Of a stretch of 47,975 nucleotides of DNA, positions 1 to 7,990 are shown in pieces (within the stretch, counting starts at the first letter, position 1; every line of letters starts with the position of its first letter). Under the pieces are notes generated by a model, which did no database searches, had not been told where the DNA came from, and was given only the letters and a program-made list of their open reading frames with translations. This DNA is from Gemmatimonadota bacterium. Its GTDB lineage: Bacteria; Gemmatimonadota; Gemmatimonadetes; Gemmatimonadales; GWC2-71-9. The stretch lies in the NCBI GenBank assembly GCA_029862925.1, contig JAOTWJ010000008.1:1-47975 (forward strand), read 5' to 3'. A program made the position numbers and the translations under genes.

Positions 1-80
1 GAGGGGGTCGTCAGCTGCGCGTCGAGCGGTGACGACAGCGCGACGACGGCAAGGGAAACCGCGGCGAACCGACACAACAT
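1..80 (-). CDS. Secreted protein, N-terminal fragment (runs off window)
   Basis: Too short for the ORF track. Reading from the ATG at 80 gives MLCRFAAVSLAVVALSSPLDAQ followed by LTTP: a short basic start, a hydrophobic core and an A-Q signal-peptidase-like cleavage site. A good ribosome binding site (GGAGG, 9 bases upstream) supports the start. Only about 26 residues are in the window, so function cannot be told. It lies downstream of the NmrA-like gene on the same strand after a gap of about 116 bases. Confidence 0.6.
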   Translation of the reverse strand, partial: MLCRFAAVSLAVVALSSPLDAQLTTP

Positions 81-196
81 GCTGGGGAACCTCCACGCTC
101 GGGTTGATCACCGGCTGGGCGATGCTGGAAAGATGTGTCCGCTGCCCGGCATCCGCACGGTGATCGGCCGGAGGGCGTGGCGGCTCGTCGTTCCCA

Positions 197-859
197 TCAC
201 GCCGTCACGAATACGGCCCGACCGGAGAACCGTGGGGTGAGTGCCTCGTCCAGGAGGAACCGCGCCAGCGCGGCGCGGCTCACGTGTGACCGCATCCCGA
301 CACGGAGGTCGATGGCCGCACGCAGTGGGTCCCTCGCCCGCGCATTCGTGAGCCGCGGCGGCTTGACCAGCGTCCATCCCAGGCCTGAGGCGCGAACTAC
401 CCGTTCCTGCTCGTCGCGGTCCCGGGCGGCGTCCGGTGCGCGGCGCCGGAACAGGCGCGCCATCAGCTCGAACGGCGTGGTGCGGTTCGCGCGATAGTCG
501 CCCACCATGGCGCCCGTCACACAAACCAATCGCGGCACGTGCTCCAGGCGCATCGCCTGGAGCAGGCGGATAGTGGCCTCCGCGCAGAACAGATCGGTGA
601 AGGGCGGGCGCGGGCCGAACACACAGCAAACCGCCGTGGTGCCGGCGACGGTGCGCCGGAGGTCGTCCACACTCGTGAGGGAACCGATCACCACGCGATC
701 GGCCGGGACCGCCACGGCGCCAGGTCGCGCCAACGCCGTGATGCCCACGTCGCGGCGCTGGGCTTCAGCGATCAGCGCCATGCCGGTGCGGCCGGTCGCG
801 CCGAGGACGGCAACGAGCATCGGGGTGGGGTCGGGGCGCCACTCGGCAGGTGTGGTCAC
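197..859 (-). CDS. NAD(P)-binding Rossmann-fold protein, NmrA/SDR-like
   Basis: The N-terminus holds a dinucleotide-binding glycine motif (GATGRTG) directly after a hydrophobic strand, typical of atypical/extended SDR and NmrA-like NAD(P)H-binding proteins of about 210-230 aa. The rest has the alternating strand/helix pattern expected, with VCVTGAMVG near mid-protein. The substrate is unknown. I chose the GTG at 859 because GGAAGG lies 10 bases upstream and it follows the DUF99 stop at 864 by a few bases. The ATG at 820, immediately before the Rossmann strand, is an alternative; the track start at 901 would overlap the upstream gene by 38 bases. Last gene of a three-gene minus-strand operon. 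Confidence 0.75.
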   Translation of the reverse strand: MTTPAEWRPDPTPMLVAVLGATGRTGMALIAEAQRRDVGITALARPGAVAVPADRVVIGSLTSVDDLRRTVAGTTAVCCVFGPRPPFTDLFCAEATIRLLQAMRLEHVPRLVCVTGAMVGDYRANRTTPFELMARLFRRRAPDAARDRDEQERVVRASGLGWTLVKPPRLTNARARDPLRAAIDLRVGMRSHVSRAALARFLLDEALTPRFSGRAVFVTA

Positions 860-863
860 GCGC

Positions 864-1427
864 TCACACCCTTCCGCGGCTCTGTCCGGTACCCAGTGCA
901 CCGGCGATGAGATGGGCGGTCCGCAGCGGCTCCGGGACGTGGCCGTGCCGCGCGAGCCGACGGATCACGCGCTCGGCGTCCGGCGCCGACAGTCCGACCC
1001 GCTGTACGAAGACACCGGCCAGTGGTTCCGGCGGCCCCACCCGTGCGATCATCGCCCATTTCCGCCGGCCGCCGGGAACGCGCGCGAGCAGCGCGCGCCG
1101 AACCCGGTCGAGTCGTGGGGCCCGGCGCACGACGACGAGCAGCGGGAGTCGCAGCGTGGCGTGCAGAAGCTCGAGATCCACCACGTTGAATCCCGCGAGC
1201 GCGATGCCTTGCAGAAGCACGAGTTGCAACTGGCGTGCGAACTTGGACGTCACGACGAGGCGCGCGAGCTCCCGTGTGGCATTGGCGCCGTCCCGCCGGA
1301 CCCGGCCCACGAGCACGCCTTCCAGCCGGACGTCGGCAAACACCGCCCCCACGATCGGCACGTCCCCGCGGTGCGCGCGCGGAAACGGCGCGTCGTCGAA
1401 CCCCACGACGTGGGAGTGCGAGCTCAC
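864..1427 (-). CDS. DUF99 / endonuclease dU-like protein
   Basis: 187 aa. The sequence HVVGFDDAPF near the N-terminus, then VGAVFADVRLEGVLVGRV with DGANAT, and the QLVLLQGIALAGFNVVDL segment match the DUF99 family (endonuclease dU, about 190 aa), which is mainly archaeal and includes a deoxyuridine-cleaving nuclease. Activity here is inference. The track ORF starting at 1706 is an out-of-frame extension over the upstream gene. The real start is most likely the GTG at 1427, whose GTGA overlaps the upstream TGA, giving translational coupling and a normal family length. Confidence 0.8.
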   Translation of the reverse strand: MSSHSHVVGFDDAPFPRAHRGDVPIVGAVFADVRLEGVLVGRVRRDGANATRELARLVVTSKFARQLQLVLLQGIALAGFNVVDLELLHATLRLPLLVVVRRAPRLDRVRRALLARVPGGRRKWAMIARVGPPEPLAGVFVQRVGLSAPDAERVIRRLARHGHVPEPLRTAHLIAGALGTGQSRGRV

Positions 1428-1750
1428 CCGTGTGATGCGCGCGGGCGCCGGAGCAGGTACACCACCAGCACGGCGTTCCCGAACACGAACAGAGGGCCAA
1501 TCCAGGCCGCGATGCGTCCCGCCGAGGCCCCGTGCCGACGCAGATCCACGACGAGCCAGGCGATGGCGAAGATCGTGAAGACCAGCAAATCGGTCACGAT
1601 AAGCAGGAGCATCCAGTCGACGTGCAGGGTCTCCCACAGGTGGGTCAGGGCGGGCATCCATCCGTCCGACTCTCGAACCCACCGCACGGTGGCATAGGCG
1701 ATCCACGCGACGAAGCCCGTTGCCCAGAGATAGCCGAGTAGCTTCTTCAT
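1424..1750 (-). CDS. Small integral membrane protein, DUF2834-like
   Basis: 108 aa with three hydrophobic segments: about residues 5-23, 46-68 and 83-101. The last is followed by a basic tail (LLRRPRASHG). The pattern, including a central segment ending VVDLRRHG, resembles DUF2834-type small membrane proteins of unknown function. It is the first gene of the operon with the DUF99 and NmrA-like genes; its stop overlaps the next start (GTGA). The family call is tentative. Confidence 0.7.
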   Translation of the reverse strand: MKKLLGYLWATGFVAWIAYATVRWVRESDGWMPALTHLWETLHVDWMLLLIVTDLLVFTIFAIAWLVVDLRRHGASAGRIAAWIGPLFVFGNAVLVVYLLRRPRASHG

Positions 1751-1923
1751 GTTTTCCTCACTGCGGGTGCTCCCGGAGAGGTACGTGCGGGCGGCCGTCG
1801 CCGCCAGGCGTCTTCAGGCCCGCTTCATCTCCGCTTCAGGCCCCTCGCTCTTCCTTGGACGCACGCACCTGATGCCGGCTGGCTGGGCGGCCAGCTCGCC
1901 TTCCCGAACCACCGAGGTGTCCC

Positions 1924-2970
1924 ATGGCCGGGATAGTGGGGTACGGGGCATTCATCCCGCGCAATCGCATCAAGTCGGAAGTCATCGCGCACCAGTGGGG
2001 GAAAGACCCGGCGGTGATCCGCCGCGGTCTCCTGCTCGAGGAGAAGTCGGTGCCGGGGCTCGACGAGGATACGATCACGATCTCGGTTGAAGCCGGACGG
2101 GCGGCGATCGAGCGGGCGGGGATCGATCCCCGGTTGGTGGGGGCGCTCTACATCGGCTCGGAATCGCACCCCTACGCAGTCAAGCCCAGCGGGACGGTCG
2201 TCGCGGAAGCGCTCGGCGTCGGCCCGGACGTGCACGTGGCCGATTTCGAGTTCGCGTGCAAGGCGGGCACGGAGGCGATGTTCGTGGCACTGAGCGTGGT
2301 GGAGTCGGGACGCGCGTCCTACGCGATGGGAATCGGTGCCGATACCTCCCAGGGTGCGCCCAACGACGCGCTGGAGTTCTCGGCCTCGGCCGGCGGGGCC
2401 GCGTATCTATTCGGCACGAAGCATCTCCTGGCCGAGGTGCTCGACACCTACAGCTACACGAGCGACACCCCGGACTTCTGGCGGCGGGAGGGCGAGTTCT
2501 ACCCCCGTCACGGTGGGCGGTTCACGGGCGAGCCCGCCTATTTCCGGCACGTGAGCGCGGCCACCCGCGCGATCCTCGAACGCACCGGACTTTCGGCGAA
2601 GGACTTCCGCTACGCGGTGTTCCACATGCCGAACGGCAAGTTCCCGCTGTCGGTGGGCAAGGACCTGGGGTTCACGAAGGCCCAGCTGGAGACCGGCTGG
2701 GTCGTCTCGACCATGGGGAACACGTATTCCGGTTCGTCCCCCACTGGGCTGGCGGCGATCCTCGACGTTGCCGCCCCCGATGATCTGATCCTCATCACGT
2801 CGTTCGGATCCGGTGCTGGCAGCGATTCGTTCGTGCTCAAGGCTACCGAGCTGTTGCCCGAGCGACGGGGCCGCGCCCCGACGGTGCGGTCCATGCTGGA
2901 CGGTCGGCACCGTTACCTGACGTACGGCGAGTATGCGAAGTATCGGGAAAAGATCCTGCTCAACGAGTAA
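1924..2970 (+). CDS. Hydroxymethylglutaryl-CoA synthase, archaeal type
   Basis: 348 aa, thiolase-fold enzyme condensing acetyl-CoA with acetoacetyl-CoA to HMG-CoA, the committed carbon-joining step before mevalonate. The sequence begins [13 protein letters not shown]. The catalytic triad can be placed: Glu80 in [14 protein letters not shown], Cys112 in [15 protein letters not shown] and His234 in [11 protein letters not shown]. Length and motifs match the archaeal/short bacterial class rather than the eukaryotic one of about 450 aa. GAGGTG precedes the ATG. The next two genes are thiolase and DUF35 protein, which in archaea form a channelling complex with this enzyme. No other mevalonate-pathway gene is in the window, so an alternative acyl substrate is possible. 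Confidence 0.92.
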   Translation: MAGIVGYGAFIPRNRIKSEVIAHQWGKDPAVIRRGLLLEEKSVPGLDEDTITISVEAGRAAIERAGIDPRLVGALYIGSESHPYAVKPSGTVVAEALGVGPDVHVADFEFACKAGTEAMFVALSVVESGRASYAMGIGADTSQGAPNDALEFSASAGGAAYLFGTKHLLAEVLDTYSYTSDTPDFWRREGEFYPRHGGRFTGEPAYFRHVSAATRAILERTGLSAKDFRYAVFHMPNGKFPLSVGKDLGFTKAQLETGWVVSTMGNTYSGSSPTGLAAILDVAAPDDLILITSFGSGAGSDSFVLKATELLPERRGRAPTVRSMLDGRHRYLTYGEYAKYREKILLNE

Positions 2971-2990
2971 TCCTCACAACGGGAGGCCCC

Positions 2991-4139
2991 ATGCGCGATG
3001 TCGCCATCGTCGCGGCGGGGATGACGCCGTTCGGTGAGCTGTGGCAGTGGAGTCTGCGCGACCTCTTCGGCGCCGCGGCGCTCGAGGCGCTGCGCCACGC
3101 CCGCACCGACCACCTGGACGCGATCTACGTCGGCAACATGTCCGGCGGGCAGTTCGTGGGGCAGGAGCATCTCGGTCCGCTCATGGCCGACCAGCTCGGC
3201 ATGGCCGGCGTGCCGGCGACGCGGGTCGAGTCCGCCTGCGCCTCGGGCGGGGCGGCGCTGCGCGCGGCGTTTCTGGAGGTCGCGAGCGGCATGAGCGACC
3301 TCGTCCTCGCCGCCGGCGTGGAGAAGATGAACGACGGCGCCGACGTGACGAGCGTGCTGGCCAGCGCCGCGGACCAGGAGAGCGAGGTGTATCACGGCGT
3401 CACGTTCCCCGGTCTCTACGCGCTGATTGCGCGGGCCCATATGGAGACCCACGGTACGACGCTCGAAGACCTGGCCGTGGTGTCGGTCAAGAACCACCGG
3501 CACGGTGCCCACAATCCCAAGGCGCAATTCCGCCAGGAGGTGACCGTCGACCAGGTGATGTCGTCGGCGCTCGTGGCGGACCCGCTGCGTCTGCTGCACT
3601 GCTCGCCGGTGAGCGACGGCGCCGCGGCCGTGCTGCTCTGTCCGCTTGGTCGCGCGAAGGAGTTCACGGATCGGCCCGTGAAGATCCGGGCGAGTGGCAT
3701 GGCGACGTCGGCGATGGCGCTCGCCGACCGTCGCGATCCGGCGTTTCTGGACGCCGTCAGCGTCGCGGGAGGACGTGCGTACACGATGGCCGGGCTCGGG
3801 CCGGCGGACATCGACGTCGCCGAGGTCCACGACTGCTTCACGATCGCGGAGCTGTGCGTGCTCGAGGCGCTGTGCTTCACCGAGCGCGGCCGGGCCGGCG
3901 AGGCGACGCGTGCCGGCGAAACCACACTGGGGGGTCGCATTCCCGTGAACACCAGCGGCGGCCTCAAGGCCAAGGGCCATCCGGTCGGTGCCACGGGCAT
4001 CGCGCAGGTGATCGAGATCTTCGAGCAGCTGCGGGGCGAGGCCGGTGAGCGCCAGGTGCCGGATGCCGCCGTCGGCCTGGCGCAGAACATGGGTGGCTCC
4101 GGGGCCAGCGCCGTCGTCCACATCTTCGAAAGGGTGTGA
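2991..4139 (+). CDS. Thiolase (acetyl-CoA C-acetyltransferase), archaeal/SCP-x type
   Basis: 382 aa. The nucleophile Cys83 sits in [12 protein letters not shown], a second conserved motif is [10 protein letters not shown] (His280), and the C-terminal [14 protein letters not shown] carries His330. These are the hallmarks of thiolases of the archaeal/SCP-x subgroup. It probably makes acetoacetyl-CoA from two acetyl-CoA and hands it to the HMG-CoA synthase 20 bases upstream. GGGAGG lies just before the ATG. The gene ends 3 bases before the DUF35 start, so the three are probably one transcript. A long antisense ORF (2913-4844) is a codon-bias shadow. Confidence 0.92.
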   Translation: MRDVAIVAAGMTPFGELWQWSLRDLFGAAALEALRHARTDHLDAIYVGNMSGGQFVGQEHLGPLMADQLGMAGVPATRVESACASGGAALRAAFLEVASGMSDLVLAAGVEKMNDGADVTSVLASAADQESEVYHGVTFPGLYALIARAHMETHGTTLEDLAVVSVKNHRHGAHNPKAQFRQEVTVDQVMSSALVADPLRLLHCSPVSDGAAAVLLCPLGRAKEFTDRPVKIRASGMATSAMALADRRDPAFLDAVSVAGGRAYTMAGLGPADIDVAEVHDCFTIAELCVLEALCFTERGRAGEATRAGETTLGGRIPVNTSGGLKAKGHPVGATGIAQVIEIFEQLRGEAGERQVPDAAVGLAQNMGGSGASAVVHIFERV

Positions 4140-4142
4140 GCC

Positions 4143-4535
4143 ATGCCGAGTCCCAGATACTGGCGTGAGATCCCGGCCCGGTACCGACTGGAAGCTGGCC
4201 GCTGCACGGGATGCGGCAGGGTCGTGTTCCCGTCGCGGCGCATCTGTCCAGGATGCCGGCGGGAGGGTATGGAGCCGGTGACGCTCTCGCGCCGCGGGCG
4301 GGTCGTGACGTCGACCGTGATCCACGTGTCCCCCACCGAGTTTCAGATGGAAGCGCCGTACCCCATGGCACTGGTCGAGACTCCCGAAGGCGCGCGGCTC
4401 ATGGTTCAGGTGGCCGACTGCGAGCCCGATGCGGTGCGCCCGGGCATGGAGGTGGCGCTGGAATTCCGGCGGATCCGCAAGGAAGGCAGGAGCGGCATCC
4501 TCTGCTACGGGCACAAAGCCGTGCCCGTGGGCTAG
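4143..4535 (+). CDS. Zn-ribbon OB-fold protein (DUF35), thiolase/HMGCS scaffold
   Basis: 130 aa. Rubredoxin-like zinc ribbon at residues 21-38 (CTGCG and CPGC, four Cys), followed by an OB-fold half. In the methanogen thiolase/HMG-CoA synthase complex the DUF35 protein bridges the two enzymes and shares their CoA site; the same gene order here strongly suggests the same role. An OB-fold acyl-CoA binding role in lipid metabolism is the general family description. All four Cys are present, so the ribbon should be intact. Confidence 0.92.
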   Translation: MPSPRYWREIPARYRLEAGRCTGCGRVVFPSRRICPGCRREGMEPVTLSRRGRVVTSTVIHVSPTEFQMEAPYPMALVETPEGARLMVQVADCEPDAVRPGMEVALEFRRIRKEGRSGILCYGHKAVPVG

Positions 4536-4553
4536 CGGGAGCGAGGGGGACCC

Positions 4554-4730
4554 ATGCACAAGGTGCACGTCTGGGCCGAGCTGAGCGACGAGATGTTCCA
4601 CGCATACGAGGGCGAGGCGCGGCGCCAGGGTGTCGAGCTCGCATCGCTCGTCCAGCAGACCGTGAACTGTCTGATCCGCGAGCTCGAAGAGGAAGAGCGG
4701 GCGGGGATGGGAGACGTCGGCACCTCCTGA
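4554..4730 (+). CDS. Small 58-aa protein, possibly ribbon-helix-helix-like
   Basis: Missed by the ORF track because of its size. It starts MHKVHVWAELSDEMF after a good ribosome binding site (GAGGGGG, 3 bases before the ATG) and ends GDVGTS. The layout is one predicted strand, an amphipathic helix, a turn at QGVELA and a second helix ending in an acidic run (ELEEEER). This is compatible with a ribbon-helix-helix fold, but I cannot prove it. It follows DUF35 by 18 bases and is probably in the same operon. Function unknown. Confidence 0.6.
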   Translation: MHKVHVWAELSDEMFHAYEGEARRQGVELASLVQQTVNCLIRELEEEERAGMGDVGTS

Positions 4731-4749
4731 CGACCGGACGGCCCCGTAG

Positions 4750-6375
4750 TCACCGGCTGATCGGCTGTCCCTCCTGAGACCGATGGGCCGTCCACCAGGC
4801 CACGGCGCGTTCCTGCGTCCAGGGATGCTCGACCGGTACCGCATCCAGTCGAGCGGCGAGGCGTGCGGCCGTCTGTGGCCGGTCGCTCGGGTCCTTGGCC
4901 AGGCAGTCCAGCACGATCTGGTCGAGCTCCGGCGGGACAGCGAGTTCCGTATATGTGCTGGGACGAGGCGGCTGCTCGCGCGCGTGGGCGACGATCAGCG
5001 CCGGGGCCGTGGGCGCCTCGAACACCGGCCGTCCGGTGAGCAACCAGAACCCGACGCAACCCAGCGCGTAGAGGTCGGCCCGCCCGTCAACGTCATCGAC
5101 ACCCAGCGCGAGCTCGGGAGCCAGGTACGCCGGTGTCCCGGCGACGACCTCGGCGCGCGTCAGTCGACCCTCGGCGCCATCGGGCCGTGCCAGGTGTCGC
5201 ACGAGCCCAAAATCGAGCACCTTCACGACATCGTGCTCGAGCGCGCGCCGACAGAGGTAGATGTTCGCCGGCTTGATGTCGCGGTGGATCACACCCCGTG
5301 CGTGCGCTTCTTCCAGTGACTCGCATGCCTGGCGCAACACGTGCACGACCCGCTCCGGCGGCATCGGGCCGAACCGACGGACGAGCTCCTCGAGGTCGAT
5401 GCCGTCGAGCAGTTCCATGACGTAGTACAGGGTGCCGTCGGCCGTAGTGCCGAAATCATACAGCTCGATGGTGTGCGGGGACTGCAGGCTCGCGATCGCC
5501 TGGGCTTCGCGCTCGAACCGTGCCGCCGCGAGGTCCGCCGCCGCCGGATCCGCTCCAAGCGCGTCGCGGCGCACCAGCTTGATCGCAGCGGGCCGCGCGA
5601 GGGTGTGGTGCGACGCGCGCCAGACCTCGCCCATCCCACCGCGTCCCAGCAGTCCGTCCAACCGGTAGCTCCCCAGCTCGTGCGCGCGCCGGACCTCCAC
5701 GCCCAGGCGGTGCACGATGCGCGCCGCCAGATACGACAGCACCAGTGAGACGAGGTACGGCAGTACGAGCACGATGGTGAACGTCCCGGGGTCGAGCGAT
5801 GGCGCCGCCCCGGCGCGCACGAGCGTGAGATAGGTGAGAGGGACGGCCGCGGCGGATGCCGTGAGGGCGACGAACGCTTCGCGCGGCCTGGTGGGGACGA
5901 GCACCGTGAAGAACACCATCCACGGCGCGACGTAGGTCATCCCGATGCGGTCGACCGTGAAGTCGCTCGCCGTCATGCCCTCGAAGGCACCGATGTAGGC
6001 GCTGAGCGCAATCGCGAAGCTCACGACCACCTGGTAGGCCAGCCCCACCCGCACCACGACGCTGGGCCGGAACCGTCCGCTGCGCGCGATGGCGAAGAGG
6101 GCGAGCGAGGCCGCCACGGCCCCGACCGGCGGTCCCCATTGATCCGGTGAACGGAGTTCCGCAACGAGGGTGCCCTGAACCAGCAAGACGGGAAGCCACG
6201 TGCCCAGAACGGCTGCCACCAGCGCGACGCTGACGACTTGCAGTCGGCGGATGGCCTGCCGGAGCAGGTGGCTCGCGACGTGCTCGCCGGTCCGCACGCC
6301 ATCGGGGCGAGTCGCCAGCTTGGCGAACGTCTTGCCCCTGTCGGAATCGCCCCCGGCGATCGCGCCGTCACTCAT
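4750..6375 (-). CDS. Membrane serine/threonine protein kinase with N-terminal TM domain
   Basis: About 541 aa. Roughly residues 45-225 form several membrane segments, and the C-terminal half is a full Hanks-type kinase: glycine loop GRGGMGEVW (about 244-252), Lys266 in AAIKLV, HRDIKPAN (about 364-371), DFG (388-390) and APE (419-421). All catalytic residues are present, so it should be active. Most bacterial kinases of this kind have the kinase first and then a TM segment; here the order is reversed, suggesting membrane sensing through the N-terminal domain. The track start is a TTG at 6399; I prefer the ATG at 6375. Targets unknown. Confidence 0.9.
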   Translation of the reverse strand: MSDGAIAGGDSDRGKTFAKLATRPDGVRTGEHVASHLLRQAIRRLQVVSVALVAAVLGTWLPVLLVQGTLVAELRSPDQWGPPVGAVAASLALFAIARSGRFRPSVVVRVGLAYQVVVSFAIALSAYIGAFEGMTASDFTVDRIGMTYVAPWMVFFTVLVPTRPREAFVALTASAAAVPLTYLTLVRAGAAPSLDPGTFTIVLVLPYLVSLVLSYLAARIVHRLGVEVRRAHELGSYRLDGLLGRGGMGEVWRASHHTLARPAAIKLVRRDALGADPAAADLAAARFEREAQAIASLQSPHTIELYDFGTTADGTLYYVMELLDGIDLEELVRRFGPMPPERVVHVLRQACESLEEAHARGVIHRDIKPANIYLCRRALEHDVVKVLDFGLVRHLARPDGAEGRLTRAEVVAGTPAYLAPELALGVDDVDGRADLYALGCVGFWLLTGRPVFEAPTAPALIVAHAREQPPRPSTYTELAVPPELDQIVLDCLAKDPSDRPQTAARLAARLDAVPVEHPWTQERAVAWWTAHRSQEGQPISR

Positions 6376-6417
6376 CTCGGAAAAGATGGGGACCGCCAAC
6401 GGGTCCGGAAAGGCGAC

Positions 6418-6615
6418 TCAGCGCGTGCTGGGCGGGCGCTGCTCGCGCCAGAGCCAGACGGCGAGCCCGGCGGGCACGATGATGGCGACGACGCTCGGCC
6501 ACATCGGGATGGGAATGTCAGCGACGATCACGTCGACCCGCATCAGCAGTCGCAGGACGTGACCGGCGGAGACCAGCAGCAGGAAGAGCCCGGTGACCAG
6601 CACGGCGGGTTTCAT
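6418..6615 (-). CDS. Small membrane protein coupled to radical SAM gene
   Basis: 65 aa, hidden in the track inside a longer wrong-frame ORF. It starts MKPAVLVTGLFLLL and has two hydrophobic segments (about 4-22 and 38-57) with a WLWREQRPP basic end. The ATG overlaps the radical SAM stop (ATGA), and GGAGG lies 7 bases before it, so it is translationally coupled to that enzyme. No family recognised. Confidence 0.75.
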   Translation of the reverse strand: MKPAVLVTGLFLLLVSAGHVLRLLMRVDVIVADIPIPMWPSVVAIIVPAGLAVWLWREQRPPSTR

Positions 6616-7847
6616 GACGAGACCTCCGTGGCCAGAGGCAGTGTCCGCTCCCTCGGCACCGTCCGCACGAACTGGCCGAAGTGGAGACACTCCTCGAGCC
6701 GGCAGGACCACGCCAGGCGACCGTTCCAGACCGTCATGTCCGGGCAGCCGTCGCACATGTTCTGGCGACCGTCCGGCAGGACGTCGATTGGCTGGATGAC
6801 CATGATGGACTGCAAGTGAAGGCGGCGGACGGCGATGCGCGGGTCCCGCAACGCCCGGCCGGCGGCGCGGCGCACCCCCCGATCCAACGGCCACAGCCAC
6901 AGGAGTGACCGGCCGCTGCGCAGCACACGCGGGGCCGCATACGCCAGGTAGCGCCCCGTCGTCAGGTGGTGGGCCGTCTGCGCCAGTTCGATCAATTTCG
7001 GACCAACGTAGCCGTAGATCCGATTTCGTGTTCCCAGTCTGGCCGTCAGGAGCCATTTGAAAGAGTCCGGCTTCTCCGTGCCGTTCAGATACGCGCACGG
7101 CTCGAAGTCGGGAAACCGCTCGCGGATCTTCGCCACGACCTCCGGCGCCGAGATATCGGTGCGCTGCTCGGGAATCGGCTCGCCGTAGGCCAGCGGGCCC
7201 ATGTCCACCCGCTGCCCGCCGGCGTAGTAGTCGAACCCGCCTTCGAGCACCGCGGCTCGGAAGCAGATGAACACCATCACGTGGACGATGTCGATGTGCG
7301 CATGGGCCCACGCGACCAGGTCGGGCACCGCCTCGAGCGTGTCTTCGAACACCGTAGAGTTGAAAGCGCACGCGATCCCGCCCACCCGTGCCACCCGCTC
7401 GGCGTACTCCAGCCGCAGGGCGTTTAGCTCCTGCTCGGTCTTCCCCTTCCACTTGGGGCGGCCCTGCTTGCTGTCGATGTGAAACGTGAGGCCCGCGAGG
7501 CCGACCCGCTTGAGCTCCCGCAGCAACTCGTCCGTGAGGGCCAACCCGTTGGTGTTGAGAATGGGTTTCCACCCACGGCGGGTCACCAGGCGCACGATAT
7601 CGAGGATCTGCGGGTGCGTCAGCGGATCGCCACCGGCAATCGAGATGCCGTCCGCGCGGCGGTCACGCGCGAAGACATCGAGATCGGCTGCCACCTCCGC
7701 CAACGACTTGTGGACGTCCACGTTGGCCCGGTAGCAACCCTCGCACGCGAGGTTGCACTTCATGGTGGGCTCGAGCCACGCGATCGCGTTGTCGGGGAGG
7801 CTCCAGGGAAGCCGGTAGAGGGTGCGGTGATCGAGGGCGGCCTGCAT
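6612..7847 (-). CDS. Radical SAM protein with SPASM-like Cys-rich C-terminus
   Basis: 411 aa. Cys31, Cys35 and Cys38 (CNLACEGC) bind the SAM [4Fe-4S] cluster. The glycine motif ISIAGGDPLTHP and NTNG strand are typical of the SPASM/twitch-type radical SAM group. The C-terminus has MCDGCPDM and SCRLEEC, probably an auxiliary cluster region. Substrate unknown; no peptide precursor gene is seen nearby. The ATG at 7847 has GGAGG 6 bases upstream; the track start at 7940 adds about 31 unlike residues. The co-transcribed 65-aa membrane protein may anchor it or its product. Confidence 0.88.
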   Translation of the reverse strand: MQAALDHRTLYRLPWSLPDNAIAWLEPTMKCNLACEGCYRANVDVHKSLAEVAADLDVFARDRRADGISIAGGDPLTHPQILDIVRLVTRRGWKPILNTNGLALTDELLRELKRVGLAGLTFHIDSKQGRPKWKGKTEQELNALRLEYAERVARVGGIACAFNSTVFEDTLEAVPDLVAWAHAHIDIVHVMVFICFRAAVLEGGFDYYAGGQRVDMGPLAYGEPIPEQRTDISAPEVVAKIRERFPDFEPCAYLNGTEKPDSFKWLLTARLGTRNRIYGYVGPKLIELAQTAHHLTTGRYLAYAAPRVLRSGRSLLWLWPLDRGVRRAAGRALRDPRIAVRRLHLQSIMVIQPIDVLPDGRQNMCDGCPDMTVWNGRLAWSCRLEECLHFGQFVRTVPRERTLPLATEVSS

Positions 7848-7990
7848 GCGGGCCTCCTGGGTGCGCGGCGCGCATACCATGCGGAGACGAGTCGGGGATA
7901 GCGCCTTACGAGGACCCAAAGAGGACCGACGGGACGCCACCGGTCAAGCAGATTCGGGAGCGTCGCCGTCGGGGTTACCTGCCGCAGCCG

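Noticed and set aside
2913-4844. 643-aa antisense ORF over thiolase
   Set aside because: Shadow frame opposite three well-supported genes.
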